This document shows, piece by piece, positions 1-11,876 of a stretch of DNA of 64,000 nt; the first letter of the stretch is position 1; each line of letters begins with the position of its first letter. Made by a program: the position numbers and the translations under genes. Source of the stretch: Pseudorasbora parva (lineage: Eukaryota; Chordata; Actinopteri; Cypriniformes; Gobionidae); assembly GCF_024679245.1 (NCBI RefSeq), contig NC_090178.1, forward strand, positions 50,538,466 through 50,602,465, read 5' to 3'. The notes under the pieces were generated by a model. That model searched no databases. It was not told the origin of the DNA and saw nothing but the letters and a program-made list of their open reading frames with translations.

Positions 1-109
1 CGTATCTCTTTCCTACTTTTCTCCTCTTTTGCATCTGACAAAACAAAGAACAAATAAATACAGATATGTTCAATGATTCTCATTGGAGTTTCTTTCCCCC
101 GTTATTCAG

Positions 110-136
110 GTTTCTCCCTCTACCCCAAAATCTAAG
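110..136 (+). CDS. mbp: mbp micro-exon (VSPSTPKSK)
   Basis: 27 bases, phase 0. It is preceded by a long pyrimidine tract ending GTTATTCAG and followed by a consensus donor, AAG/GTAAGT. It encodes VSPSTPKSK, equivalent in position and composition to the 36-base mammalian MBP exon encoding VTPRTPPPSQGK. The call depends on splice signals and that match. Confidence 0.6.
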
Positions 137-3100
137 GTAAGTCTCAGTCATTTCCACACCAGACATTTCTGTAAACATTACACTGACTAATATTTTGAAC
201 TGTCACGCTTTGCCATTATTAATAATATCTTATAACATTATAAGTAATCTATGGAAGCCCGTTCAACTTCATCAGTCAACACGCCACACTAAGGATGAGC
301 TGTCAGGAGAGGGTATATTAAATTAACCACGGATCTCACTGCAAACAACGCTCTTCTTACTCAGTATTTTTGTCTTGTTTCTAGTCAAGATTTCTAAAAA
401 TTCTTATATTAAGAAACATTTACTAGACAAGTAAAAATTATTGTCTTGTTTTGGGAAAAAATAACTCAAAATGAAGAGAGTTTTTACCGTAAATCCTCTA
501 ATATAGGCCCGGGCCCTTTATTTCACTCGAGCCCATCGCGGTCCAGGCCTTTATTTCACTCGAGCCCATCGCGGTCCAGGCCTTTATTTCACTCGAGCCC
601 ATCGCAGTCCAGGCCTTTATTTCACTCGAGCCCATCGCGGTCCAGGCCTTTATTTCACTCGAGCCCATCGCGGTCCAGGCCTTTATTTCACTCGAGCCCA
701 TCGCGGTCCAGGCCTTTATTTCACTCGAGCCCATCGCGGTCCAGGCCTTTATTTCACTCGAGCCCATCGCGGTCCAGGCCTTTATTTCACTCGAGCCCAT
801 CGCGGTCCAGGCCTTTATTTCACTCGAGCCCATCGCGGTCCAGGCCTTTATTTCACTCGAGCCCATCGCGGTCCAGGCCTTTATTTCACTCGAGCCCATC
901 GCGGTCCAGGCCTTTATTTCACTCGAGCCCATCGCGGTCCAGGCCTTTATTTCACTCGAGCCCATCGCGGTCCAGGCCTTTATTTCACTCGAGCCCATCG
1001 CGGTCCAGGCCTTTATTTCACTCGAGCCCATCGCGGTCCAGGCCTTTATTTCACTCGAGCCCATCGCGGTCCAGGCCTTTATTTCACTCGAGCCCATCGC
1101 GGTCCAGGCCTTTATTTCACTCGAGCCCATCGCGGTCCAGGCCTTTATTTCACTCGAGCCCATCGCGGTCCAGGCCTTTATTTCACTCGAGCTCATCGCG
1201 GTCCAGGCCTTTATTTCACTCGAGCCCATCGCGGTCCAGGCCTTTATTTCACTCGAGCCCATCGCGGTCCAGGCCTTTATTTCACTCGAGCCCATCGCGG
1301 TCCAGGCCTTTATTTCACTCGAGCCCATCGCGGTCCAGGCCTTTATTTCACTCGAGCCCATCGCGGTCCAGGCCTTTATTTCACTCGAGCCCATCGCGGT
1401 CCAGGCCTTTATTGGAAGGAGGCCAGAATTAGAGGCAGACCTCAATTTCTATTTGAGCAAATCAAACTACCAGTAGAATTAATAAAAATGAGATTTTGCG
1501 TCTATTTCAACCTATTAAATACTAGGTTAATTTATTAAAACGTACAGTTACCATAACATTATGGTATGCATACAGAACATTAACAACAATTAAGGCTAAA
1601 TTCCACTGTAGAAATATGGTAATAAATACGTAGCAATCATAGGCTACCAGAAGTGCAAACACTTAACCATACACGGTGATAATAAGGTTATTGATTCATA
1701 ACAAAAGGCAACCTTACCGCTCCAAAGTTTAACCATTCCTGTCTCGTTTGGTTTGAAGTAAAAAAAAAAAAAAATCCTCCAATTCTGTTTAATCCTCGTC
1801 CTCCTCAGTGTCCTCCTCCTCTTCATCTCTCCCTGTAAACTCCTCATCACTCGCTCCTCTTCGTCCTCCTCAGTGTCCTCCTCCTCTTCATCTCTCCCTG
1901 TAAACTCCTCATCACTCGCTCCTCTTCGTCCTCCTCAGTGTCCTCCTCCTCTTCATCTCTCCCTGTAAACTCCTCATCACTCGCTCCTCTTCGTCCTCCT
2001 CAGTGTCCTCCTCTTCTTCATCTCTCCCTGTAAACTCCTCATCACTCGCTCCTCTTCGTCCTCCTCAGTGTCCTCCTCCTCTTCATCTCTCCCTGTAAAC
2101 TCCTCATCACTCGCTCCTCTTCGTCCTCCTCAGTGTCCTCCTCCTCTTCATCTCTCCCTGTAAACTCCTCATCACTCGCTCCTCTTCGTCCTCCTCAGTG
2201 TCCTCCTCCTCTTCATCTCTCCCTGTAAACTCCTCATCACTCGCTCCTCTTCGTCCTCCTCAGTGTCCTCCTCCTCTTCATCTCTCCCTGTAAACTCCTC
2301 ATCACTCGCTCCTCTTCGTCCTCCTCAGTGTCCTCCTCTTCTTCATCTCTCCCTGTAAACTCCTCATCACTCGCTCCTCTTCGTCCTCCTCAGTGTCCTC
2401 CTCCTCTTCATCTCTCCCTGTAAACTCCTCATCACTCGCTCCTCTTCGTCCTCCTCAGTGTCCTCCTCCTCTTCATCTCTCCCTGTAAACTCCTCATCAC
2501 TCGCTCCTCTTCGTCCTCCTCAGTGTCCTCCTCCTCTTCATCTCTCCCTGTAAACTCCTCATCACTCGCTCCTCTTCGTCCTCCTCAGTGTCCTCCTCCT
2601 CTTCATCTCTCTCTGTAAACTCCTCATCACTCGCTCCTCTTCGTCCTCCTCAGTGTCCTCCTCCTCTTCATCTCTCTCTGTAAACTCCTCATCACTCGCT
2701 CCTCTTCGTCCTCCTCAGTGTCCTCCTCCTCTTCATCTCTCCCTGTAAACTCCTCATCACTCGCTCCTCTTCGTCCTCCTCAGTGTCCTCCTCCTCTTCA
2801 TCTCTCCCTGTAAACTCCTCATCACTCGCTCCTCTTCGTCCTCCTCAGTGTCCTCCTCCTCTTCATCTCTCTCTGTAAACTCCTCATCACTCGCTCCTCT
2901 TCGTCCTCCTCAGTGTCCTCCTCCTCTTCATCTCTCCCTGTAAACTCCTCATCACTCGCTCCTCTTCGTCCTCCTCAGTGTCCTCCTCCTCTTCATCTCT
3001 CCCTGTAAACTCCTCATCACTCGCTCCTCTTCGTCCTCCTCAGTGTCCTCCTCCTCTTCATCTCTCCCTGTAAACTCCTCATCACTCGCTCCTCTTCGTC

Positions 3101-6100
3101 CTCCTCAGTGTCCTCCTCCTCTTCATCTCTCCCTGTGAACTCCTCATCACTCGCTCCTCTTCGTCCTCCTCAGTGTCCTCCTCCTCTTCATCTCTCCCTG
3201 TAAACTCCTCATCACTCGCTCCTCTTCGTCCTCCTCAGTGTCCTCCTCCTCTTCATCTCTCCCTGTAAACTCCTCATCACTCGCTCCTCTTCGTCCTCCT
3301 CAGTGTCCTCCTCTTCTTCATCTCTCCCTGTAAACTCCTCATCACTCGCTCCTCTTCGTCCTCCTCAGTGTCCTCCTCCTCTTCATCTCTCCCTGTGAAC
3401 TCCTCATCACTCGCTCCTCTTCGTCCTCCTCAGTGTCCTCCTCCTCTTCATCTCTCCCTGTAAACTCCTCATCACTCGCTCCTCTTCGTCCTCCTCAGTG
3501 TCCTCCTCCTCTTCATCTCTCCCTGTGAACTCCTCATCACTCGCTCCTCTTCGTCCTCCTCAGTGTCCTCGTCCTCTTAATCTCTCCCTGTAAACTCCTC
3601 ATCACTCGCTCCTCTTCGTCCTCCTCAGTGTCCTCGTCCTCTTCATCTCTCCCTGTAAACTCCTCATCACTCGCTCCTCTTCGTCCTCCTCAGTGTCCTC
3701 CTCCTCTTCATCTCTCCCTGTGAACTCCTCATCACTCGCTCCTCTTCGTCCTCCTCAGTGTCCTCCTCCTCTTAATCTCTCCCTGTAAACTCCTCATCAC
3801 TCGCTCCTCTTCGTCCTCCTCAGTGTCCTCCTCCTCTTCATCTCTCCCTGTAAACTCCTCATCACTCGCTCCTCTTCGTCCTCCTCAGTGTCCTCCTCCT
3901 CTTCATCTCTCCCTGTAAACTCCTCATCACTCGCTCCTCTTCGTCCTCCTCAGTGTCCTCCTCCTCTTCATCTCTCCCTGTAAACTCCTCATCACTCGCT
4001 CCTCTTCGTCCTCCTCAGTGTCCTCCTCCTCTTCATCTCTCCCTGTGAACTCCTCATCACTCGCTCCTCTTCGTCCTCCTCAGTGTCCTCCTCCTCTTCA
4101 TCTCTCCCTGTAAACTCCTCATCACTCGCTCCTCTTCGTCCTCCTCAGTGTCCTCGTCCTCTTAATCTCTCCCTGTAAACTCCTCATCACTCGCTCCTCT
4201 GCGTCCTCCTCAGTGTCCTCCTCCTCTTCATCTCTCCCTGTAAACTCCTCATCACTCGCTCCTCTTCGTCCTCCTCAGTGTCCTCCTCCTCTTCATCTCT
4301 CCCTGTAAACTCCTCATCACTCGCTCCTCTTCGTCCTCCTCAGTGTCCTCGTCCTCTTCATCTCTCCCTGTAAACTCCTCATCACTCGCTCCTCTTCGTC
4401 CTCCTCAGTGTCCTCGTCCTCTTCATCTCTCCCTGTAAACTCCTCATCACTCGCTCCTCTTCGTCCTCCTCAGTGTCCTCGTCCTCTTAATCTCTCCCTG
4501 TAAACTCCTCATCACTCGCTCCTCTTCGTCCTCCTCAGTGTCCTCGTCCTCTTCATCTCTCCCTGTAAACTCCTCATCACTCGCTCCTCTTCGTCCTCCT
4601 CAGTGTCCTCGTCCTCTTCATCTCTCCCTGTAAACTCCTCATCACTCGCTCCTCTTCGTCCTCCTCAGTGTCCTCGTCCTCTTCATCTCTCCCTGTAAAC
4701 TCCTCATCACTCGCTCCTCTTCGTCCTCCTCAGTGTCCTCCTCCTCTTCATCTCTCCCTGTGAACTCCTCATCACTCGCTCCTCTTCGTCCTCCTCAGTG
4801 TCCTCCTCCTCTTCATCTCTCCCTGTAAACTCCTCATCACTCGCTCCTCTTCGTCCTCCTCAGTGTCCTCCTCCTCTTCATCTCTCCCTGTAAACTCCTC
4901 ATCACTCGCTCCTCTTCGTCCTCCTCAGTGTCCTCGTCCTCTTCATCTCTCCCTGTAAACTCCTCATCACTCGCTCCTCTTCGTCCTCCTCAGTGTCCTC
5001 CTCCTCTTCATCTCTCCCTGTAAACTCCTCATCACTCGCTCCTCTTCGTCCTCCTCAGTGTCCTCGTCCTCTTCATCTCTCCCTGTAAACTCATCACTCG
5101 CTCCTCTTCGTCCTCCTCAGTGTCCTCCTCCTCTTCATCTCTCCCTGTAAACTCCTCATCACTCGCTCCTCTTCGTCCTCCTCAGTGTCCTCCTCCTCTT
5201 CATCTCTCCCTGTAAACTCCTCATCACTCGCTCCTCTTCGTCCTCCTCATGTTCCGCTGCGCGTCTTCATCCTCGCGCAGGAAAATGAAAAGTCTTAACG
5301 TTACTTGCGGCCGACGGATGGGTTCTGGATGGGATTTTTTTAAAGTCCTTTTTATAGAATTTTGCATCGCTGCTGTTTCTCTATCACACAACTGCAAATT
5401 ACCGGCTCAGTGAAGAGGCAAACACACTTCCTGAAGTCACCGGCGCGAGCCGCGTCACCTACATGAGACAGCCTATTGCCTTAACACAGCTCTCAATCAA
5501 ACATCATGCAAAACAAACAAAATAGACTGTAAAATTGTATTTATTCCAGTATTTGAGATGTTATAATAATTTTGTAATTATGTTAAAATAATATAAACAA
5601 CTTTCATTTAACAAATATTATTTGCATAATAAACTGAGCTATTGGAATACAGGCCAATATTAGAGGATTTACGGTAAAATAAGATAAATAATCTGCCAAT
5701 GGGGTGAGAAAAATAATCTTGTTTTCTGTTTGAATTAAGATTATTTTTCTCACCCCATTGGCAGATTATTTATCTTATTTTAAGCAAAAACTCTCTTCAT
5801 TTTGAGTTATTTTTCCCAAAACAAGACAATAATTTGTACTTGTCTAGTAAATACTTCTTGTTTTAAGAATTTTTAGATGTTTGGACTAGAAACAAGACAA
5901 GCATTGGGCGCGTTTACATGCTCGTTCTTAAACTGATTATGCCCAATAATCCGCCAATGATCATGGTCATGTAACCGCCGTAACCCGTGTTCTTTTACCG
6001 GAGTCAGGTCATAAACGGCGTAAGCATAAACCGGTCGACACTGGGAGTTTGTTGCCTCTTATTTTGCGCGGCATGTAAACGCATTAACCTGCTTTCTGTC

Positions 6101-9100
6101 GGCTTATTGAAGAGCGCATGTGTGATAGGAGACAAAAACACAAACTTACAGCAGATTTAACCGCATCCAGACAGAGCGAGCGAGCGTTCTGCATGAAATA
6201 AGGACATATATCACAAACACAGACTCCTTTAAGAGCCAGAAGATTATAAAGATGTGTTCTCATCTCAGTCAGCAGAAGTAGAAGAGGTTCAGTCAGAACG
6301 CTGCATCTGGAACTGATGAGGGATAATATGAGCCGGAAATCTCCCGCTGACTCGCTTTATTAACATCACAACTGACTAACATTAGGAGTACTCCGAGTCA
6401 GATATACGGACATTATTATCGTCACTACAAGGAAATAACCCGGTTTATTAATAAAGTCATGTAAGCGCGGCCACTGTTCATATATCGAGGAGAGAACCTC
6501 TATAAATCTGGACGTGGAGATCAGCGCAGCTTTCATTCGACGACTTGTGGTTCCATCTCGGGATAAAACGAAACACTAACGTCTCTCCACAGAAATAAAG
6601 AGCTGATGATCGCTTACCTTAATATCACAGATTTCTGTGTACAACAATATTTGGAAACACTACTATTTGAAAGGAATAAATATATAAGGTTATGTATATT
6701 AACTGAAAGGTAATCTCTAAGAACGTGAGGCTGAAACGCGAGCTAGTTTTTATTTATTTATTATTAAACAGAATAAAGTGACCTGTAACCGAAACGCGGA
6801 CCGGTGAGATTTCCTGTTTGTCACGATGACGTCTAAAGTCCCGGCCAAAGGATGTAGTCCCTTTTAGCAACCACCGTTTTTAAGACACAATAAAGTTTAA
6901 AAAAATCACAAGCAGGTTATAACTAGTGTGCTTTATGTCATTGATCAAAACGGGAAAATACTTAGAGGCTTTGTTAACCACAGACCTTATTTCAGGCGAT
7001 TTAGCAAAAACTCATTCAAAAACCCTTAGGCTTTAGAGCGAGGGAACCGGAAGGGCTAAAATGCTAACTCAATTCCGCGTTTGGCCTACAAAGTGACGTT
7101 ATGACTTCGGCACTCTATAGTCACTGCCTCACCTAAGCTCCGCCCACATCCTGTGTGCATCTTGAAGGCCAAAGTCCTTCTGCTGGCACCAGATTGGCCC
7201 CAGCAGTCATGGATGCCAGATTAGGGGTGTAACGCTTCATCTACCACATCGATGTATCGATTTATATTCCTATGATCCAACTACATCGATCTGTGCTCGG
7301 CCAGTTGGCCTTCCGGACGACATATATCGATCTAATATCGTTTTAAAAGGTAATCGATCGATTGTATCGATAATAGGAAATAACGCATTTGATTTAAGCA
7401 CGTCAGACTTTATCTGGATGTTTTCTCTCAGCACTTTTAATGATAAAGGCGTTAAACGTTACTCAGTCTGCCTATATGTGACGTCAGCCGCACGCGCCAG
7501 CAGCCGCGCAGAGAAAACTAAACCTAAGATGGCGGATGACAGAGGAGAAGCCAACGAGCGGGAAATGATCAGGCCAGCATTGCGGTCCAGTGTGAGAAAA
7601 CACTTTGGCTTTAGTAAAGATGGAGATGTTCTAAAGAAGTCTCTCGCTGTTTGTAGTAGCAGCAGGTTCAGCCGCTGCTCAGTCAACCTGAAGAGATGTT
7701 AGTCGCACTTTATTTGTGATATTAATATTGTAATATTTTAATGTTGATAAACAAGCAGAAGTAGCAGTAGTAGTGTGCTGGGGTCACTTACTGTACTTTT
7801 ATTGAGAATGACAGCAGAAGAGGTTAACTTCCTGTTAATTCAGCCTAAACTGTTGGTTGCACTTTATTCAAATAAAATGTGAACACATGTGCCATTAATT
7901 GTTTACTTGTTTGTTTATATCCATAATTAATTGATATCTGATTCCCTTAAAAGAAGCAACAGGAATCGAGGAAACTTCACCTGCACGTATTTATTTCAGT
8001 CACACTGATTAAAAGTTACCGAATCGATTTCAAGTCACTGAATCGTTTCGGATCGTATCGTTCTAAATGAACCAATATCGTCCTTGAGTCGAATCGACAA
8101 CCTCAAATCGTGATACGTGATTGGTTGTTAAAACGAATCGTCACACCCCTAATAGCGGCTACATCAGTTAACCAAACGGACTACGGAGGCAACACATTTA
8201 GTGTCCATCCTCTTGTGAAATGTTTTCTGAAAGGAGCTCGTAGATTAAGCCCATCTCAGGCTCGGTTAGTTCCCTCATGGGCTTTGTCCTGAAAGCTCTG
8301 ACAGGACATCCCTTTGAGCCGTTAGACAAACTGGAGTTAGAACTTCTTACGTTGAAGACAGCCTTTCTCTTGTCTTCAGTAAGGAGGGTAAGCAGATTGC
8401 ATGCCTTGTCAGTATACCTGGCATGCTTGAGATTGGGGGAAGAAGACTCATCTGTTTCACTCCTTCCGAACCCATCATTCCTGCCAAAAGAACCTCGTTC
8501 TCACGTCTCCAGTCCATTGGTACTAGAACCCTTACCGGAGGAATGGGGGCCTCTTGGGCATTATTTGGAAGAAGTGTGTGTAGCAGCAGGTTGGTCATCC
8601 TATTTGACATTTGCCTAGTTCTATCGTCTGGATTTTGCAAAGACAGTTTCATCTACTATTCTACAAACAGCAGAACAGGGATAAAATCCTTTATATTAGG
8701 GTTAGTTCAGTCAGAAATTAAACTTCTGTCATTAACTCGTCTCCCTTATGTCGCTCCACACCCGTAAGACCTCCGCTCATCTTCACACACAGTTTAAGAT
8801 ATTTTATATTTAGTCCGAGAGCGTATGCAAGTGTATGCACACTATACTGTCCATGTCCAGAAAGGGAATAAAAACATCATCACAGTAGTCCATATGAGAC
8901 ATCAGTGGGTTAATTAGAGTCTCTTGAAGCATCCAAAATACATTTGGGTCCAAAAATAACAAAAACTACGACTTTATTCAGCATTGGCTTCTCTTCCGCG
9001 TTTGTGTTCAATCCTCAAATAAAGATTCAAACGGTTATGAGTCAGCGAATCGATTCAATGATTCGGTTATTGCCCCGCTAGATTTCCCCTCATGACTTTA

Positions 9101-9551
9101 TCTGGTACACAGCTGACCCATACTGGGGCGTGTTGACTTCATTCACAGAACATAAGTTACCCTTCGTTTCTGCCACTAGAACTTTATATCACTTAATTGT
9201 GAGTTTATATCCCAGAATTGTGAGTTTATATCATAAATGTATATCATGATGTTCCTGCCCCTTTATTAACAGAGAGAGCAGAAATCACAGAGCAAAGGCC
9301 AGAAGGGACGCGGAGAGAGTCAAGGCACTTTAACCCGCATCTTCAAACGGGTGAGCATACTCTTCCTCAGTAATGCCAATGCTATCCCACGATTAGTCTA
9401 AACCCCAGTAGGTTTAGCGCCGGGGTTAGAGGTAGGTCATTTTGGCAACTCGTAAAATATGTAGGAATCGCCGTGAGAGTCCAAAAGTTCGGCTCTGATG
9501 TGATGTCTCTTCCAGGGAGGAAGCCAGTCTGCTGCGCCTGCCAAGCGCTGA
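110..9551 (+). CDS. mbp: mbp-like (myelin basic protein) gene, 3' end with three coding exons
   Basis: Three phase-0 pieces at 110-136, 9273-9350 and 9516-9551 join into VSPSTPKSK, then a Gln/Lys/Gly-rich segment with SQGTLTRIFKR, then GGSQSAAPAKR and a stop. This matches the C-terminal plan of myelin basic protein, in which a VTPRTPPP-type micro-exon precedes the central region and the protein ends QGTLSKIFKLGG plus a short basic tail. MBP is the basic, intrinsically disordered cytosolic-face protein that compacts myelin membranes. The gene converges on znf236, as in human 18q23. Whether this is the mbpa or mbpb copy is not resolvable. An internal exon between the first two pieces could be missed. 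Confidence 0.72.
137..336. other. mbp intron, no feature seen
   Basis: This AT-rich stretch follows the micro-exon donor. I see no ORF or repeat of note. Confidence 0.4.
521..1411. repeat. 33-bp minisatellite, 27 copies
   Basis: Unit TTTCACTCGAGCCCATCGCG followed by GTCCAGGCCTTTA. Copies are nearly identical (single changes in the third copy and around 1190). Because 33 is divisible by three, long ORFs open on both strands (FHSSPSRSRPL plus strand, EIKAWTAMGSS minus strand); these are a by-product. Confidence 0.95.
1797..5248. repeat. 65-bp minisatellite, about 53 copies
   Basis: The plus-strand unit is pyrimidine-rich (TCCTCCTCAGTGTCCTCCTC then CTCTTCATCTCTCCCTGTAA and on). Most copies differ by single substitutions and one copy near 5087 is 3 bases short. 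The minus strand reads as alternating acidic and basic peptide frames, with a stop about every two units. Confidence 0.95.
5907..6473. mobile_element. Putative MITE with GCGCGTTTACATG ends
   Basis: The left end GGGCGCGTTTACATGC and the right end (complement of GGCCGCGCTTACATGAC) are inverted. A second internal inverted motif (GCATGTAAACGC) lies near 6069. There is no coding sequence. Confidence 0.5.
6474..7159. other. Non-coding stretch of the mbp intron
   Basis: I see no ORF, repeat array or splice-supported exon here. It may be old transposon remains. Confidence 0.3.
7160..8620 (+). pseudogene. DIRS-type retrotransposon fragment (RT/RNase H end and tyrosine recombinase), interrupted
   Basis: At 7168-7220 the plus strand reads AKVLLLAPDWPQQSWMPD, typical of the DIRS pol region. 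After a hAT insertion, 8190-8618 reads HPLVKCFLKGARRL, FVLKALTGHPFEPLDKLELE and LHALSVYLACLRLGE, the fish DIRS tyrosine recombinase N-terminal region. A frameshift near 8290 and the truncated catalytic half show it is dead. Confidence 0.68.
7221..8152 (+). mobile_element. hAT-like element, internally deleted
   Basis: Terminal inverted repeats TTAGGGGTGTAACG and CGTCACACCCCTAA. Near 7529 the plus strand encodes MADDRGEANEREMIRPALRS followed by SVRKHFGF, resembling the BED-finger start of hAT transposases, but the rest is missing. It is inserted in the DIRS fragment. Confidence 0.65.
8697..8990. mobile_element. MITE fragment (family C)
   Basis: It starts with TAGGGTTAGTTCAGTCAGAA and contains CGCTCCACACCCGTAAGACC, TTTAGTCCGAGAGCGTATG and the rest of the unit found as a foldback at 58970-59250. 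The right end is truncated. Confidence 0.6.
9273..9350 (+). CDS. mbp: mbp penultimate coding exon
   Basis: 78 bases, phase 0, 26 codons: REQKSQSKGQKGRGESQGTL then TRIFKR. The QGTL-x-x-IFK block is diagnostic of MBP. The acceptor is CTTTATTAACAG (several nearby AGs could shift the start by a few bases) and the donor ACGG/GTGAGC. Confidence 0.82.
9516..9551 (+). CDS. mbp: mbp terminal coding exon
   Basis: 12 codons including TGA at 9549-9551: GGSQSAAPAKR, the counterpart of the mammalian GGRDSRSGSPMARR ending. The acceptor GTCTCTTCCAG is strong and the intron before it is only 165 bases. Confidence 0.8.
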   Translation, partial: GGSQSAAPAKR

Positions 9552-10640
9552 AGCTCATCTCTTCCCGGGCAAACACAGAGGAAAAGAGGACAAATGAAGA
9601 CTTTTTATTTTTCTAATACAGTAACAATGACTTGAAGAGGCTTTTGCATTGATATGTTATGATCTGAATTACTCCTGCCGGCCGTGTTTTGATGTAGTCG
9701 TGTAATGGTTGAGCGGTGAACGACTCTAACGGATCAGTGCCGTGTGTGTCCTGTTGAAAAGCTTTTGTCTCGTCTCTGTAGAGTCACTTACCTCGACTGT
9801 AAATGTGTGTATCAGATGTGTTTTCTACACTCCTCTCTGTGTCCTATGAGCTATTAAACACACTGCGCATGTGCTGAGATACACAACACACACCTGTTCT
9901 AACTCTACGACGGATTCTGTGTGCTTTGCTCATTATATACTCATTTTCTTACACTGCAAAAAATGCTCTTCTTACTCAGTATTTTTGTCTTGTTTCTAGT
10001 CTAAATATCTTACAATTCTTACATTAAGAAACATTTACTAGACAAGTAAACGTAATTGTCTTATTTTGGAAAAAAATAACTCAAAATGAAGAGAGTTTCT
10101 GCTTAAAATAAGATAAATAATCTGCCAATGGGGTGAGATAAATAATCTTGTTTTCTGTTTGAATTAAGATTATTTTTCTCACCCCATTGGCAGATTATTT
10201 ATCTTATTTTAAGCAAAAACTCTCTTCATTTTGAGTTATTTTCCCCAAAACAAGACAATTACTTTTGCTTGTCTAGTAAATGTTTCTTGTTTTAAGAGTT
10301 TTTAGATGTTTGGACTAGAAACAAGACCTTTTTTTTGCAGTGCTGTACCAAAACAAACGGGTCTGATGTAAACTAAGGGATATCTGATGTCTTCTGTGTG
10401 TGTTTTATTAATGGTGACAGAACGTGCAGAACGTGTTTGTGCTTCATTTATTTGCCTATTTCGTATATTTTAGCAAAGTCTGCTCTCTGGGTTTGTTGTT
10501 TTAGTTCAATATAAATCCCTTTTCCATTCGATTGTTTCCAGTTTAGTCTCGTGGAACACCATTATGAATCTCAAACTACAATGTCTGTCATTTTATATTA
10601 ATTTGCTATTAATTAAAATCAAGTCATGTCAAAACTGGTT
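9552..10640 (+). other. mbp: mbp 3' UTR (putative), carrying a MITE
   Basis: This is non-coding, moderately AT-rich single-copy-looking sequence after the mbp stop. ATTAAA signals lie near 9852 and 10612. MBP has a long 3' UTR in other vertebrates. A 391-base palindromic MITE sits inside at 9952-10342. The extent is inferred. Confidence 0.45.
9952..10342. mobile_element. Palindromic MITE (family A), intact copy
   Basis: 391 bases forming a near-perfect long inverted repeat from CACTGCAAAAAATGCTCTTC to TTTTTTGCAGTG, meeting at the AATGGGGTGAGA...TCTCACCCCATT centre. It has no coding capacity and lies in the mbp 3' UTR. Confidence 0.85.
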
Positions 10641-10880
10641 TATGTTTTTTTTAAACTGCTCATCCGATTTGGTTTATTTCTGAAGGGTGTTGGTCGCATT
10701 CAGTCGCAGGATTACTCAATAACTGCAGAAATGATGAAGATGATCCAAAGCAGTTCAGATCATACACACATATTTAGGATCTCTGAATGAAACTGTATTT
10801 CTCCCTCTGAGACACGTCAGATTATGAAGAAGCCTTCACAAGAAAATACAAATGCCAACGCATGTGAAAATAGTGTTAGA

Positions 10881-11505
10881 TACATCAATCAGGCATAACA
10901 TTATGACCTAATATTGTGTTGGTCCAACCCGTCTGATGGACTCCACTCGACCCCTAAATGTGTGCTGTGGGATCTGGCACCAAGATGTTAGCAGCAGATC
11001 CTTCAAGTCCTGTAAGTTGCGAGGTGTGGCCTCCATGGATCGGACTTGTTTGTTCGGCTCATCCCACAGATGCTCGATTGGACACTGCCTCCACCGGCTC
11101 GCCTTCTTCCCATAGTGCATCCTGGGGCCGTGTTCCCCAGGTTTCTCACTCACCTTCGCTCCCCACGGTCATCAATGAGCCTTGGCCGCCCATGACCCTG
11201 TGGCCGGTTCTCCACTGGTCCTTCCTTGGAGCACTTTTGATAGATACTGACCACTGCAGACCGGGAACAGCCCACAAGAGCTGCAGTTTTGGAGATGCTC
11301 TCACCCAGTCGTCTAGCCGTCACAATCTGGCCAAACTCGCTCAAATCCTTACGCTTGCCCATTTCTCCTGCTTCACACACATCAACTCTGAGGACCAAAT
11401 GTTCACTTGCTGCCTAATATATCCCACCCACTAACAGGAGCCGTGATGAAGAGATCATCAGTGTTATTCACTTCACCGGTCATAATGTTATGCCTGATCG
11501 GTGTA
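10881..11505 (-). mobile_element. Tc1/mariner element, deleted derivative
   Basis: Inverted ends TACATCAATCAGGCATAACA and its partner ending ATCGGTGTA. The minus strand encodes the transposase N-terminal helix-turn-helix region ([35 protein letters not shown]), then jumps to GKKASRWRQ and CPIEHLWDEPNKQV. The middle with two catalytic aspartates is deleted. It is the same family as 45573-46724. Confidence 0.85.
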
Positions 11506-11665
11506 TATTGCACAGTCTATGGTATTAGTTGTTGGTCAGTGGCTGGTTTGTGTGCCAGATGATCTGGCTTTAAACACACACACGAGTGACAGCGATCTTC
11601 ACTCCCTCAACACTGGATATTCTCATGCATTTGGATCATATACTGTGGATTTTAATATATTTGCT
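11506..11665. other. Short intergenic stretch
   Basis: I see no gene or repeat before the GT-rich array begins. Confidence 0.3.
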
Positions 11666-11836
11666 GTTTGTGTGTGTGTGTGTGTGTTGGGTTGGTTTAG
11701 GGGCTGTGTGTGTGTGTGTGTGTTGGGTTGGTTTAGGGGCAGTGTGTGTGTGTGTGTGTTGGGTAGGTTTAGGGGCAGTGTGTGTGTTGGGTAGGTGTAG
11801 GGGCAGTGTGTGTGTTGGGTAGGTTTAGGGGCAGTG

Positions 11837-11876
<40 letters not shown>

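Larger units (their letters stand above)
486..5675. mobile_element. DNA transposon-like insertion with terminal inverted repeats and two minisatellites
   Basis: The ends are inverted repeats (ACCGTAAATCCTCTAATATA at 486 and its complement ending at 5675). Inside are a 33-bp array next to the left end, about 380 AT-rich bases, a 65-bp array and about 420 bases of unique sequence. No intact transposase is visible, so it looks non-autonomous. The superfamily is not assigned; the four host bases at the junction (GCTT) are replaced rather than duplicated. Confidence 0.75.
337..5902. mobile_element. Palindromic MITE (family A) copy 1, split by a 5.2-kb insertion
   Basis: The left half (337-485, CACTGC.. 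CTCTTCTTACTCAG) and right half (5676-5902) are the two arms of the family A palindrome seen intact at 9952, 33133 and 55980. The middle is replaced by the element at 486-5675. The extreme right tip is missing. Confidence 0.8.

Noticed and set aside
446..1432. Long ORF of FHSSPSRSRPL repeats, and an equally long antisense ORF
   Set aside because: Both frames are open only because the 33-bp unit is divisible by three and lacks stops; there is no conserved domain or promoter context.
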